Shown: piece by piece, positions 36,621 through 44,521 of the stretch
How positions within the stretch are numbered: the first letter of the stretch is position 1
How the letters are laid out: each line of letters opens with the position of its first letter
From: Peribacillus sp044761985
GTDB lineage: Bacteria > Bacillota > Bacilli > Bacillales > DSM-1321
Reading direction: 5' to 3'
Assembly (NCBI RefSeq): GCF_044761985.1
Contig: NZ_JBIWDK010000008.1
Span: 159,593-223,592, forward strand
DNA: 64,000 nt
The notes under the pieces: generated by a model
Seen by the model: only the letters and a program-made list of their open reading frames with translations
Database searches by the model: none
What the model was told of the DNA's origin: nothing
Position numbers and translations under genes: made by a program

Positions 36621-37553
36621 ATGTCGGAAACAGTTCTTAAGGTTCAATCCTTGAAGAAGAAAATTGGGAAAAACGTCATTGTCGATGATGTGAGTTTTGA
36701 AATCAAAAGCAATGAAATATTCGGTTTGCTTGGTCCGAATGGAGCGGGGAAAACGACGATTATCCGGATGATCACGGGTCTTATTAATCGCACGGGCGGC
36801 AGTGTCATGATCAAGGGGCATGATCTTGATAAGGATTTTGAAGGGGCGATGAACCAACTAGGGGCCATTGTCGAAAATCCAGAGTTCTATAAATATATGA
36901 CGGGCAGAAAGAACATCATGCATTATGCCCACATGTCACATAATAAGATTTCCCCTGAGCGAATCGAAGAAGTGATCAAGATCGTCAAATTGGAAGAGGC
37001 CATCGATAAAAAGGTGAAAACCTATTCATTGGGCATGCGTCAGCGTCTTGGTGTAGCACAGGCCATCTTACATAAACCTTCTTTATTGATTTTTGATGAA
37101 CCGACCAATGGCTTGGATCCACAAGGAATACGTGAATTCCGTGACCACTTGAAGCTGCTGGCAAGTGAGGGAGTGGGCGTGTTGATTTCTTCGCATCTCC
37201 TTTCAGAAATGCAGTTAATGTGTGATACCTTTGCCATTATCGAAAAGGGTAAATTGATACATACGGAAGAAAAGAGAACAGAAGAAAAACAAGAGGACAT
37301 TCATGAAGTGGCCTTTACGGTTAACGATGGGGAGCGGGCAAAAACGATTTTGCTAGAAGAGTTTCCTAGTCTTCCAGTGATCAAGCATAGTGCGGAATCC
37401 ATTTCCGTATCAGCGACACGTGGACAGACGGCCCGTATAAATAGTAGTTTCATAAAGAATCAAATCGATGTCTATGAAATCGTGGTTACTAGAAAATCGC
37501 TAGAAGATAAGTTCTTTGAAATAACACAGCAGGGAATGAGGGAAACGGTATGA
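36621..37553 (+). CDS. ABC transporter ATP-binding protein, bacitracin type
   Basis: 310 residues. Walker A GPNGAGKTT at 38-46, signature LGMRQRLGVAQ, Walker B LLIFDEP, H-loop SSHLL, and the ~90-residue C-terminal extension of the BcrA class. It overlaps the permease gene by four bases (ATGA). It belongs to the same subfamily as the pair at 10.4 kb but lacks a nearby two-component system. Confidence 0.87.
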   Translation: MSETVLKVQSLKKKIGKNVIVDDVSFEIKSNEIFGLLGPNGAGKTTIIRMITGLINRTGGSVMIKGHDLDKDFEGAMNQLGAIVENPEFYKYMTGRKNIMHYAHMSHNKISPERIEEVIKIVKLEEAIDKKVKTYSLGMRQRLGVAQAILHKPSLLIFDEPTNGLDPQGIREFRDHLKLLASEGVGVLISSHLLSEMQLMCDTFAIIEKGKLIHTEEKRTEEKQEDIHEVAFTVNDGERAKTILLEEFPSLPVIKHSAESISVSATRGQTARINSSFIKNQIDVYEIVVTRKSLEDKFFEITQQGMRETV

Positions 37554-38506
37554 TGTCCTTGATACGCAATGAATGGATGAAGATTTTTCAAAAAAAATCG
37601 AGCTATGTGTTTATCGGTTTCCTTCTATTAATGGTAATCGGCTCGGCGTTCATTGAAAGTAAACTGAATCCAGTCGATAAAGATGCAGACTGGAAGCAAG
37701 ATGTGCGTGCAGATATAAAAGAGCAGGAAAAACAAATGAAAAGTCCGGAATTTGATGATGAAGACAAGGAATTCTTCAAGGAACAAATGGAAGTTAACGA
37801 ACAACTTCTCAAGGAAAACATAAACCCAGACCTTCAAACGAACTGGACGTACATGGCGGAATGGACGACATCCATCACTTCATTCATTACTTTATTTGTC
37901 GTCATCGTTTGTAGTTCCCTCGTGTCTTCCGAGTTTTCGGATGGAACGATTAAGCAGTTGTTGATCAGGCCTTATAAACGTTGGAAGATCCTACTTTCCA
38001 AATACATTACTTCCCTATTATTTGCGGCACTATTACTTGTGATTTTACTCGCATTCAGCTATCTAATTGGTCTTTTATTCTTTGGAAGTGGTTCTTATAC
38101 AGATAAAATCATGGATCCGACTTCTTTTGGATTCGCACCTGTTTTAGTTGGCGAATATGTTGTGAATATGATGGTCTATTGGATCCCTGGATTCTTGGTG
38201 ATCACAGCCATCGCCTTCATGTTAAGCACATTATTTAAAAGCCAAGCCCTTGCGGTGGGGATTGCCATCTTCATTTTATTTGCTTCTTCTACGTTGACTG
38301 CGATCATTCAGTCATTTATTGAAAAAAATGAGTGGTTAAAATTTGTCTTATTTCCTCATCTCGATTTAAGAGGATATATTTCTGAAACGGTGAACATGTT
38401 CGAAGGGGCATCCCTTGGTTTCTCTATAGGTGTGCTTGCCGTCTATTATTTCCTATTCTTAGCGCTAACCTTTTTCTTCTTTCAAAAAAAGGATATTACG
38501 AATTGA
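37550..38506 (+). CDS. ABC-2 type permease
   Basis: 318 residues with six membrane segments. After TM1 comes a ~75-residue extracellular charged loop (DKDADWKQDVRADIKEQEKQ) predicted to be helical, as in YhcI-like permeases. LVSSEFSDGTIKQLLIRP is the conserved ATPase-contact stretch. Substrate unknown. Confidence 0.82.
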   Translation: MMSLIRNEWMKIFQKKSSYVFIGFLLLMVIGSAFIESKLNPVDKDADWKQDVRADIKEQEKQMKSPEFDDEDKEFFKEQMEVNEQLLKENINPDLQTNWTYMAEWTTSITSFITLFVVIVCSSLVSSEFSDGTIKQLLIRPYKRWKILLSKYITSLLFAALLLVILLAFSYLIGLLFFGSGSYTDKIMDPTSFGFAPVLVGEYVVNMMVYWIPGFLVITAIAFMLSTLFKSQALAVGIAIFILFASSTLTAIIQSFIEKNEWLKFVLFPHLDLRGYISETVNMFEGASLGFSIGVLAVYYFLFLALTFFFFQKKDITN

Positions 38507-38528
38507 TGGTGTAATTCGTTGGAAAAGT

Positions 38529-38560
38529 CGAAATCCCTTTGGGGGTTTCGGTTTTTTTTT
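38529..38560 (+). terminator. Terminator after the second ABC operon
   Basis: CGAAATCCC (38529-38537) pairs with GGGGTTTCG (38542-38550, one G-T pair), then T9. Confidence 0.9.
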
Positions 38561-38595
38561 GAAAAGGAAGAGGTAGAAGATAGGTTTATAAAAGT

Positions 38596-38623
38596 AAAAC
38601 CGTTCGCTTTACGGAACGGTTTT
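38596..38623. terminator. Bidirectional terminator below the CotH-SET gene
   Basis: A perfect 10-bp stem AAAACCGTTC / GAACGGTTTT, with T-rich DNA on both strands. Confidence 0.85.
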
Positions 38624-38631
38624 TGCAAAAA

Positions 38632-40137
38632 TTACTCAATTACATCAAACCATAGAGAATCTGTATCGTCCACCTCGCCATTATAATTGATGGTGATTTC
38701 CTCCCCGGCCAATATATCAGCATATGCATAAAAGTCGATGGTCATCCGTTCTTCATTATTATCAAACCTGGCATTTGGGGTATAGGAATGATTAAATAAG
38801 GAACCATATCCTAGGGCAATCGCTGTATCATCGTCTCCCCAATAGAAGCAATGTTCAAATAGTGAGGTTTTCTTTAAGTATTTCCAGTCCTTTTTAGGCG
38901 AAACGACAACAGGGGATACCTCTAACAGTTCATCTTTTTTTATATCCCGTGTAGCGAAAATCCCGCGTCCATATTTTCCTGTGTTTTTCATGCAAATGGG
39001 TGCCACTGAGGAATCTCCTTTCTGCCAATCCTGATTCGTTTTCATGTGTTCCTTATCTAGGGTTTTTAGTTGTGTTTTTAAATAAGCATTCCGTTTGCGA
39101 ATGAATTCAAAGATGAATTCAGGTTCTTGATCGAATACATCGATCTGCCCCTTCTTATAAGGATCGAGGAGGACATGGGGTCGTAACGCTTGATGGAGGG
39201 TGTGTACTTTATCTTCCATATAATCGACCGTGAATGTTGTTTCAAGAATTTCTTCTACTATATCTTTATAGCGTGTACGAAATTCAGGAATTTGTAAGAG
39301 AAGGGCGTTCAGGTGGTTTTTCTTTACTCCTTCAATAGGCACGTACGTGTGCTCCATGACCCCACCGCTCACTTTCCGTCCCCATGTTGCATCATAGTCC
39401 CAAGGAATGATTTCGAATAACCCCGTTTTACTATTGCGATATAAGGCATAGTTGTGGGTGAATCCATCGTTATTCATCGTACAAACGGCTGCAGCTAACC
39501 AGCGTAAGTAAGAATCAATATTTATTTGCCGTGCGACGACATCATGTAATTTGGGTAAAGGGGTCGTATTGATTTTGTGGATGAAATGATGAAGGAAAAG
39601 ATCGTCTGACTCGATGCCATACACTCGTTTATAACCAGAAAGAAGCGATTGTTTTGGTTTTCCATCTCTCTCCAGGGCAAAGTTTGCATCATTGCCAACG
39701 GCGTAGTAGATGGGGCCGGAAGGAAGACCTCTTTTTTCTAAAAAACATTCATCCACGGATTCCAATTGTAAATAGACGCCCTTTAAGTCATCATTACGTG
39801 TTAAATTGATAGGCTGACTTCGTGGGGATAGCACTCCGAGGTCTTCGAAGAAATCTAGGGAAAGCTTATTCCGCATTAATGAGGGATCTCTATATTCAGC
39901 GTTCAGATGAATCTTTCGAGCACCATAGAATCTTTCGGGTTCGATGAAATCCACCCAATAGGACCGTTTCCGGAATTTCCGTGTATATGAGCCCCGATAG
40001 GCCATATCGATGTCATAGGTATTCTTACCAACCTTTAAATAGGCGGGGATGGGGGTGTTGCTCCAGACATTTTCCCGTAAATGATCCAAATCATTTTCTT
40101 CAATCGTCAAGAAATAAGAGGGAATAGGATAGCTCAT
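38632..40137 (-). CDS. CotH-type spore coat kinase fused to a SET domain
   Basis: 501 residues. The first ~365 are a CotH kinase domain: YRGSYTRKFRKRSYWVDF (~47-64), LMRNKLSLDFFEDLG (~87-101), NNDGFTHNYALYRN (~222-235) and the metal-binding PWDYDATWG (~245-253). The last ~125 are a SET domain: GRGIFATRDIKKDELLE (~390-406), LFNHSYTPNA (~447-456) with the NHS core, and GEEITINYNG (~478-487) with the catalytic-type Tyr. CotH proteins phosphorylate Ser in spore coat proteins; SET domains methylate Lys. The two on one chain would allow both modifications on one substrate. The upstream gene encodes a Lys/Ser/Thr-rich repeat protein, the probable substrate. No signal peptide. Confidence 0.85.
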   Translation of the reverse strand: MSYPIPSYFLTIEENDLDHLRENVWSNTPIPAYLKVGKNTYDIDMAYRGSYTRKFRKRSYWVDFIEPERFYGARKIHLNAEYRDPSLMRNKLSLDFFEDLGVLSPRSQPINLTRNDDLKGVYLQLESVDECFLEKRGLPSGPIYYAVGNDANFALERDGKPKQSLLSGYKRVYGIESDDLFLHHFIHKINTTPLPKLHDVVARQINIDSYLRWLAAAVCTMNNDGFTHNYALYRNSKTGLFEIIPWDYDATWGRKVSGGVMEHTYVPIEGVKKNHLNALLLQIPEFRTRYKDIVEEILETTFTVDYMEDKVHTLHQALRPHVLLDPYKKGQIDVFDQEPEFIFEFIRKRNAYLKTQLKTLDKEHMKTNQDWQKGDSSVAPICMKNTGKYGRGIFATRDIKKDELLEVSPVVVSPKKDWKYLKKTSLFEHCFYWGDDDTAIALGYGSLFNHSYTPNARFDNNEERMTIDFYAYADILAGEEITINYNGEVDDTDSLWFDVIE

Positions 40138-40174
40138 ACCATTACCTACCTTTTATACTAGTGTTAAGAAAGAA

Positions 40175-40216
40175 GCTTCAGCCTGATGAAGCGGCTACTA
40201 GTCACCAAGCTGAAGC
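40175..40216 (-). other. Hairpin between the repeat protein and CotH-SET genes
   Basis: GCTTCAGC (40175-40182) and GCTGAAGC (40209-40216) are an 8-bp inverted repeat; on the minus strand TTCTTTCTT follows. A partial terminator here would give more repeat protein than kinase. Confidence 0.5.
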
Positions 40217-40233
40217 AACCATCATTCATTTAC

Positions 40234-40473
40234 CTATCTTCTATTTCTTCTCTTTTTCCTACATCCAGTCGTTGTATCTCCAGTGAAGAAATCGTCAGTG
40301 AAGGTATCTCCGGTAAATGGACTACCAGTAAACGTTCGGCCAGTGTACGTGCCACCAGTATACGTGTTGCCAGTGAATGTGCAGTCAGTGGACTTGTGTC
40401 CAGTGGACTTGCTACCAGTAGACTTATGACCCGTAGAATGTTTACCCTTTTTTCCTTTTTTTCCTTTTGGCAT
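40234..40473 (-). CDS. CotG-like Lys/Ser/Thr-rich pentapeptide-repeat protein
   Basis: 79 residues: basic head MPKGKKGKKG, then twelve uninterrupted pentapeptides of the form x-x-x-T-G, first as x-K-S-T-G (four copies) and then as x-T-F/Y-T-G (eight copies), and a basic tail (CRKKRRNRR). A strong ribosome site (AGGAGGGG) and position directly upstream of CotH-SET support it as real. The repetitive Ser/Thr/Lys content parallels CotG and CotB, the CotH substrates of Bacillus subtilis. Not a homologue by clear sequence identity, so the substrate role is inferred. Confidence 0.75.
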   Translation of the reverse strand: MPKGKKGKKGKHSTGHKSTGSKSTGHKSTDCTFTGNTYTGGTYTGRTFTGSPFTGDTFTDDFFTGDTTTGCRKKRRNRR

Positions 40474-40501
40474 TCAAACCCCTCCTTTCAGAAGCTAATG
40501 G

Positions 40502-40510
40502 TATAGTATG
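40502..40510 (-). promoter_or_regulatory. Candidate mother-cell sigma-K/E -10 element
   Basis: The minus strand reads CATACTATA, fitting the CATANNNTA consensus for sigma-K. It is 29 bases from the start of the repeat-protein gene. A matching -35 (AC) is not clear. Confidence 0.4.
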
Positions 40511-40620
40511 CAGGGTCGTCCGAGCTTGAATGTGTTTTTGCAAAATCGGGCGAAAAATGATGAAGGGAAAGGATATTTGTCACATAACTAAGAATGGGGG
40601 CAGCTTGAAGTTACTATTAA

Positions 40621-40650
40621 TTGACAGTGAGAATCATTATTGATTAAACT
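40621..40650 (+). promoter_or_regulatory. Promoter with overlapping Fur box for hmoA
   Basis: TTGACA (40621-40626) and a -10-like TAAACT (40645-40650). TGAGAATCATTATTG (40628-40642) matches 12 of 15 positions of the Bacillus Fur core TGATAATNATTATCA and fills the spacer. Confidence 0.65.
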
Positions 40651-40685
40651 AGTTAATAGAGAATAGAGTGAAGGGGATGTGCACA

Positions 40686-41006
40686 ATGTTCGTTCAAATG
40701 AAAAAAACAGTAGTAACAGAAGGCCATGCAGATCAAATCGTGCAAAAATTCAGTAGAGAAGGTTTGATTGAAAAGCAAGAAGGGTTCGTCGATCTAAGTG
40801 TATTGGTCAAAAAGGTGCGACGGGGCGATGAGGAAGTAATCATCATGATTCGCTGGGAATCAGAGGAATACTGGAAGCAGTGGGAGAAGAGCGACGCACA
40901 CATTGCTGGACATAAAGCCAATCTTGGCAAGCCAAAGCCTGATTATATCGTCAGCTCAGAAGGCGGATTGTATGAAGTGAAAGCAGTGAAATCGACAGGA
41001 AAGTAA
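40686..41006 (+). CDS. hmoA: Heme-degrading monooxygenase, HmoA-like
   Basis: 106 residues of the antibiotic-biosynthesis-monooxygenase fold. The N-terminal sequence MFVQMKKTVVTEGHADQ and the EEYWKQWEKSDAHIAGH region match Bacillus HmoA, which opens heme to free iron. ATG 40686 is preferred (AAGGGGAT eight bases before) over an upstream in-frame start. A Fur box overlaps the promoter, which fits iron-limited expression. Confidence 0.85.
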   Translation: MFVQMKKTVVTEGHADQIVQKFSREGLIEKQEGFVDLSVLVKKVRRGDEEVIIMIRWESEEYWKQWEKSDAHIAGHKANLGKPKPDYIVSSEGGLYEVKAVKSTGK

Positions 41007-41012
41007 AATATG

Positions 41013-41047
41013 AGTCAGCCAGCATGTTTATGATGGCGGCTTTTTTT
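41013..41047 (+). terminator. Terminator after hmoA
   Basis: An imperfect stem of AGTCAGCCAGCAT with ATGATGGCGGCT, then T7. Confidence 0.75.
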
Positions 41048-41115
41048 ATATACGGGGCTACTCATGCATACTCCTTCCATGATAAGACACCCTATATCAT
41101 GGAGGTGAATACCAC

Positions 41116-41280
41116 ATGGATCAATCAAATTTGAAAAAAGATGAAAAGCAAAAGCGTGAGGATAATTTAGTCGGCGGGGAAGACTTTACGACTCAACAGC
41201 TTTTGAACGGGATGAATGGCATCTCGGAAATCTATCGTCGTGATAATAGTGACGAAGACGAAAAAGAAACGACTGAATAA
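41116..41280 (+). CDS. Small acidic/charged protein (DUF4025-like)
   Basis: 54 residues with a strong GGAGGTGA eight bases before ATG. Highly charged, with GGEDFTTQQLLNGMNGISEIYRR in the middle, reminiscent of short bacillar DUF4025 proteins. No function known. Missing from longer-ORF scans because of its size. Confidence 0.65.
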   Translation: MDQSNLKKDEKQKREDNLVGGEDFTTQQLLNGMNGISEIYRRDNSDEDEKETTE

Positions 41281-41332
41281 ATAGGAATGTGTATGTAAGC
41301 ATAGCTGAAAAGTTATGCTTATTTTTCTGTCT

Positions 41333-41432
41333 GTGGTCGAATAACTAAGGGCTGTGGTTGAATAAATCCTATTCGTGGTCGAATGAATCAAAAAAGTGAA
41401 CGAATGCATCAAAAAATGAGGTCGAATGTCAC
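41333..41432. repeat. Degenerate 21-bp tandem repeat, GTGGTCGAATGAA type
   Basis: Cores starting at 41333, 41354, 41375, 41396 and 41418 (steps 21, 21, 21, 22). It lies between the small charged gene and the RsbR-like gene. Confidence 0.8.
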
Positions 41433-41575
41433 TGAGCAGGATAAGTTCACTGCAGATATTTCGACTTTTTAAAACTGACCGATTGACCATTATCTATTTT
41501 TATTAGCATTTAGCAGGAAAAACCTCCTGTCACAGAGAAATCTAGGAGTACAGATGTGACGAAAAAGGAGTGGGT

Positions 41576-42406
41576 ATGTTGAGCTTTTCCATTAATGAAG
41601 AAGACAAAATCATGGAGTTCCTCCTAGAAAAAAAGGATGATTTCGAGCAGCAAATTTTGGAAGAGGCAGTCAATGTTAGAGAAAAAATCGAGGAAATCCT
41701 GCTGGTTGGGAATGTGGACCTTCTGAATAATGCGCATAAGCTGGTTCGGTACATCGTGGAACAGAATGAGGCAGCCATCATTGCTTTTGCTGAACAAGAG
41801 GGAGAAGCGTGGGCCACGCACTCCTTGACTCTTTCATTCAAGTTGGAATGGGTTCAGGCCATTCGCAGAACGTTATGGAAATTCCTTTATGAATATGAAC
41901 AATTACAAGATACATTCAATAATGTGGAAGTGTTTTTCGATTTAGAGAAGAAAGTGAATGAACAGGTCGACCAATTTCTTAAAGCGTTCTTCATTCGTTA
42001 CTCGGATTATAAGGATCGGTTGATCTTATCGCAACAGAACTTGGTGGAGAACTTATCCGTCCCGATCATTCCAATTACCCCAAGTATCTGCATCCTGCCT
42101 TTGATTGGGGATATGGAAGAATCACGCATGTATATCATCGAGGAAAAAGTACTGATAGAGATAGGAAAACTAGGGATACAAGTTTTGATATTGGATTTAT
42201 CAGGAATCGTCGATATGGAAATTTCCGTCCTTAGAAAGTTAATGAACATTCTGGATGGGACGGCGATGATGGGGTGTAAAGCGGTAATCACTGGCCTCCG
42301 TCCTGAGATCGTTACGAAAATGGTGAGATCTGGAGTGTGCTTTGGTAATAAAGCAGAAACGAAAGGAACGCTGCAGCAGGCGTTGCAAGATTATTTAATC
42401 GTATAA
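41576..42406 (+). CDS. RsbR-like stressosome protein with STAS domain
   Basis: 276 residues: an N-terminal non-heme globin-like helical domain (~1-150) and a C-terminal STAS domain (VLILDLSGIVDMEISVLRKLM, AVITGLRPEI). RsbR paralogues form the stressosome that controls sigma-B. By my recollection of B. subtilis RsbR, the two phosphorylated Thr positions here are Glu (in GDMEESRM) and Ile (in VDMEIS), so control by RsbT-type phosphorylation may be absent. AAAAAGGAG precedes ATG 41576; GTG 41570 is too close. Confidence 0.8.
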   Translation: MLSFSINEEDKIMEFLLEKKDDFEQQILEEAVNVREKIEEILLVGNVDLLNNAHKLVRYIVEQNEAAIIAFAEQEGEAWATHSLTLSFKLEWVQAIRRTLWKFLYEYEQLQDTFNNVEVFFDLEKKVNEQVDQFLKAFFIRYSDYKDRLILSQQNLVENLSVPIIPITPSICILPLIGDMEESRMYIIEEKVLIEIGKLGIQVLILDLSGIVDMEISVLRKLMNILDGTAMMGCKAVITGLRPEIVTKMVRSGVCFGNKAETKGTLQQALQDYLIV

Positions 42407-42519
42407 GATGAAGTGATCTCTCAATATCGGTTATATTTTGACCGGAATTACGGAGAAAAAACAAGTTCTACATGATGGAAATGCCGTTATCGATGGAGTC
42501 CAACGAGAGCTTGGAAATT

Positions 42520-42556
42520 AGAGACTGCCCAAGATAATGCTTGGCAGTCTCTTTAT
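42520..42556. terminator. Terminator between convergent genes
   Basis: GAGACTGCC.AAG pairs with CTTGGCAGTCTC (one bulge), then CTTTATG. Confidence 0.8.
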
Positions 42557-42564
42557 GCATTCCC

Positions 42565-43089
42565 CTACTTAATCAAGGAATACATATACGTATCGTGTGG
42601 GACTCCATTTTGATACATGTACTTTCGAAGGATCCCTTCCTCGACAAAGCCTGCCTTTTTTAATAACTGACTGGATTGGACATTTTCCGTAAACACCACC
42701 GCACCGATACGCGTCAGACCGAGCTCATTGAAACCGAAGGCCGTGATTTCTTTGAGCGCCTCTGTCATATACCCTTTATGCCAATGATCCGGATGGAGTT
42801 CATAGCCAACTTCGGCTCTTCTGTTTTTGGGAAGGTAGGCGTGAAATCCTATCGTTCCAATCAGTCCAGGTATCCCTTTTCTTTCGATTCCCCAACGAAT
42901 GGCCCGTTTCTCTTTATAGTTCTCAGCAAATTTTTCAATGATTTCCCTTGCCTGTTCGATACTTTCAAACGAATCTTGCCCATAAAAACGTGTAAGGTCA
43001 TCATTGGAAAAGCACTGGTAGATTTCTGGGCTATCGATTTCGGTAATTTCCCTTAAGGTCAGTCTTTCTGTCTCGAGTATCGGAAACAT
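42565..43089 (-). CDS. GNAT acetyltransferase, RimJ/RimL type
   Basis: 174 residues. ETERLTLREI at the N-terminus, acetyl-CoA loop DHWHKGYMTEAL and NVQSSQLLKKAGF. ATG 43089 is preferred, with AAGGGG at about nine bases; an earlier ATG overlaps the site. It is a paralogue of the enzyme at 32.0 kb. Substrate unknown. Confidence 0.85.
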   Translation of the reverse strand: MFPILETERLTLREITEIDSPEIYQCFSNDDLTRFYGQDSFESIEQAREIIEKFAENYKEKRAIRWGIERKGIPGLIGTIGFHAYLPKNRRAEVGYELHPDHWHKGYMTEALKEITAFGFNELGLTRIGAVVFTENVQSSQLLKKAGFVEEGILRKYMYQNGVPHDTYMYSLIK

Positions 43090-43207
43090 CTGTATCATCC
43101 CCTTCCATTCTTGTTATTCGACCTTGAGAAGAGGAATCCTGCCCTATACATGTTTTTCAGTTTCCCGGACAAGATATGCTTATCCTTTACTTAAAGGGGG
43201 GATTATC

Positions 43208-43357
43208 ATGGGTAAAAAGCATCGTAATCGCATCAGTTCACCGAAGAAGAATAACCATATTCCAGAAGAAGCCATCATTGCCGAACATGAAGCACACGGT
43301 AAAGAGTATTCTGCGGAAAAACGTAAGAGAAGCAATCCTGGCCAGAGTCAAGACTAG
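43208..43357 (+). CDS. Small basic protein, unknown
   Basis: 49 residues, strongly charged and hydrophilic (MGKKHRNRISSPKKNNH, then Glu/Ala-rich). GGGGGGAT precedes ATG 43208. Size and composition recall small sporulation-associated proteins, but no family was recognised. A terminator follows at once. Confidence 0.6.
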   Translation: MGKKHRNRISSPKKNNHIPEEAIIAEHEAHGKEYSAEKRKRSNPGQSQD

Positions 43358-43362
43358 AACAG

Positions 43363-43398
43363 AACCGCTTAGCCTTAAGGGCCGAGCGGTTTTTTTAT
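43363..43398 (+). terminator. Terminator after the small basic gene
   Basis: AACCGCT..GCC and GGC..AGCGGTT arms, then T7. Confidence 0.85.
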
Positions 43399-43556
43399 GC
43401 TTGGGGTTAGAGTGATTCGCAATCGTCGATGCACAAAGTACTTTGTCTGCAGAAACGGTACATGTATGGAGTTATTGTTATTTAAAACATAATAAAAGTA
43501 TAACGAAAACAAATCTAATATGTTGACAGAATAGGATGGATGATACAAAATATAAT

Positions 43557-43574
43557 TATCTTGAAATAAAGATA
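43557..43574 (+). promoter_or_regulatory. MhqR-like operator upstream of azoR
   Basis: TATCTTGAAATAAAGATA is an imperfect palindrome close to the Bacillus MhqR box (TATCTCGAATTCGAGATA as I recall it). A TTGACA at 43523-43528 lies upstream. Quinone or azo stress would relieve repression. Confidence 0.65.
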
Positions 43575-43621
43575 CATTATTTTAAAATAACTAAATGTAG
43601 GATAAATGAGGAGAATATATA

Positions 43622-44266
43622 ATGAATGTATTAGTAGTGAAAGCAAACAACCGTCCGGCAACAGAAGGAATCTCAAGCAAAATGTACGAAACGTTCATGG
43701 CTTCATTAGAAGGCAAAGACGTAAATGTAACAACTTATGATGTGTTTGAAGAAGATACACCATACTTCGGTCAAGAAATTTTCAACGCGTTCGGCAAAGT
43801 GCAAACAGGCGGAGAGTTAACGGATGTGGAATCACGTCTTTTGGCTGCTAAACAAAAAGCAATGGACGCAATCACTGCAGCGGACGTAGTGGTATTCGCG
43901 TTCCCATTATGGAACTTAACAATCCCGGCTAAACTGCATACATTCATCGATTATGTCTTTGCGGCAGGATTTGCATTCAAATATGATGCAAATGGGAACA
44001 TGGTTCAATTAATGACTGACAAAAAAGCGATCTTCCTAAACGCTCGCGGCGGAGTTTACTCAACACCGGAAGCGGCTCCGATGGAAATGGCTGTTAACTA
44101 CATGCGCAACGTATTTGGCGGCATCTTCGGCATGGAAATCATCGATGAGGTCATCATCGAAGGTCACAATGCAATGTCTGATAAAGCACAAGAAATCATT
44201 TCTGCAGGGTTGGAAGAAGTAAAGGCTTCCGCACAACGCTTAGTAGAATTGGCTGTTAAAGCATAA
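43622..44266 (+). CDS. azoR: FMN-dependent NADH-azoreductase / quinone reductase
   Basis: 214-residue flavodoxin-like enzyme that reduces azo dyes and quinones by two electrons. FMN phosphate loop in KANNRPATEGISSKM; FPLWNLTIPAKLHTFIDYV and LNARGGVYS are typical of the AzoR family. The MhqR-like box just upstream matches regulation known for B. subtilis azoreductases. Monocistronic with a perfect terminator. Confidence 0.9.
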   Translation: MNVLVVKANNRPATEGISSKMYETFMASLEGKDVNVTTYDVFEEDTPYFGQEIFNAFGKVQTGGELTDVESRLLAAKQKAMDAITAADVVVFAFPLWNLTIPAKLHTFIDYVFAAGFAFKYDANGNMVQLMTDKKAIFLNARGGVYSTPEAAPMEMAVNYMRNVFGGIFGMEIIDEVIIEGHNAMSDKAQEIISAGLEEVKASAQRLVELAVKA

Positions 44267-44286
44267 TAAAATATATGGGTAATATC

Positions 44287-44324
44287 AAAAAAGGCATTTG
44301 AGTTTCGATTCAAATGCCTTTTTT
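44287..44324 (+). terminator. Terminator after azoR
   Basis: A perfect 15-bp stem (44287-44301 with 44310-44324) ending in T6. Confidence 0.92.
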
Positions 44325-44521
44325 GAGTAATGGATGATGACAATTGGCTAGAAAACAGAAGGCCCTATTTTATGTTGTTTTTTTAGGAGTCAGGACAACG
44401 AACAAATGCGAGTTTCTACCAATTCTTAATAACTTATATGATTATCTAATCCAAACGGTATAATGATATAGGTATTTAGGTATATTTAAAAAACATGTAC
44501 GAAGAAATGCGAGGGAATATT

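Noticed and set aside
40186..40506. A 106-residue rightward open frame across the pentapeptide gene
   Set aside because: It is the antisense of the repeat gene, which has the stronger ribosome site and coherent composition.
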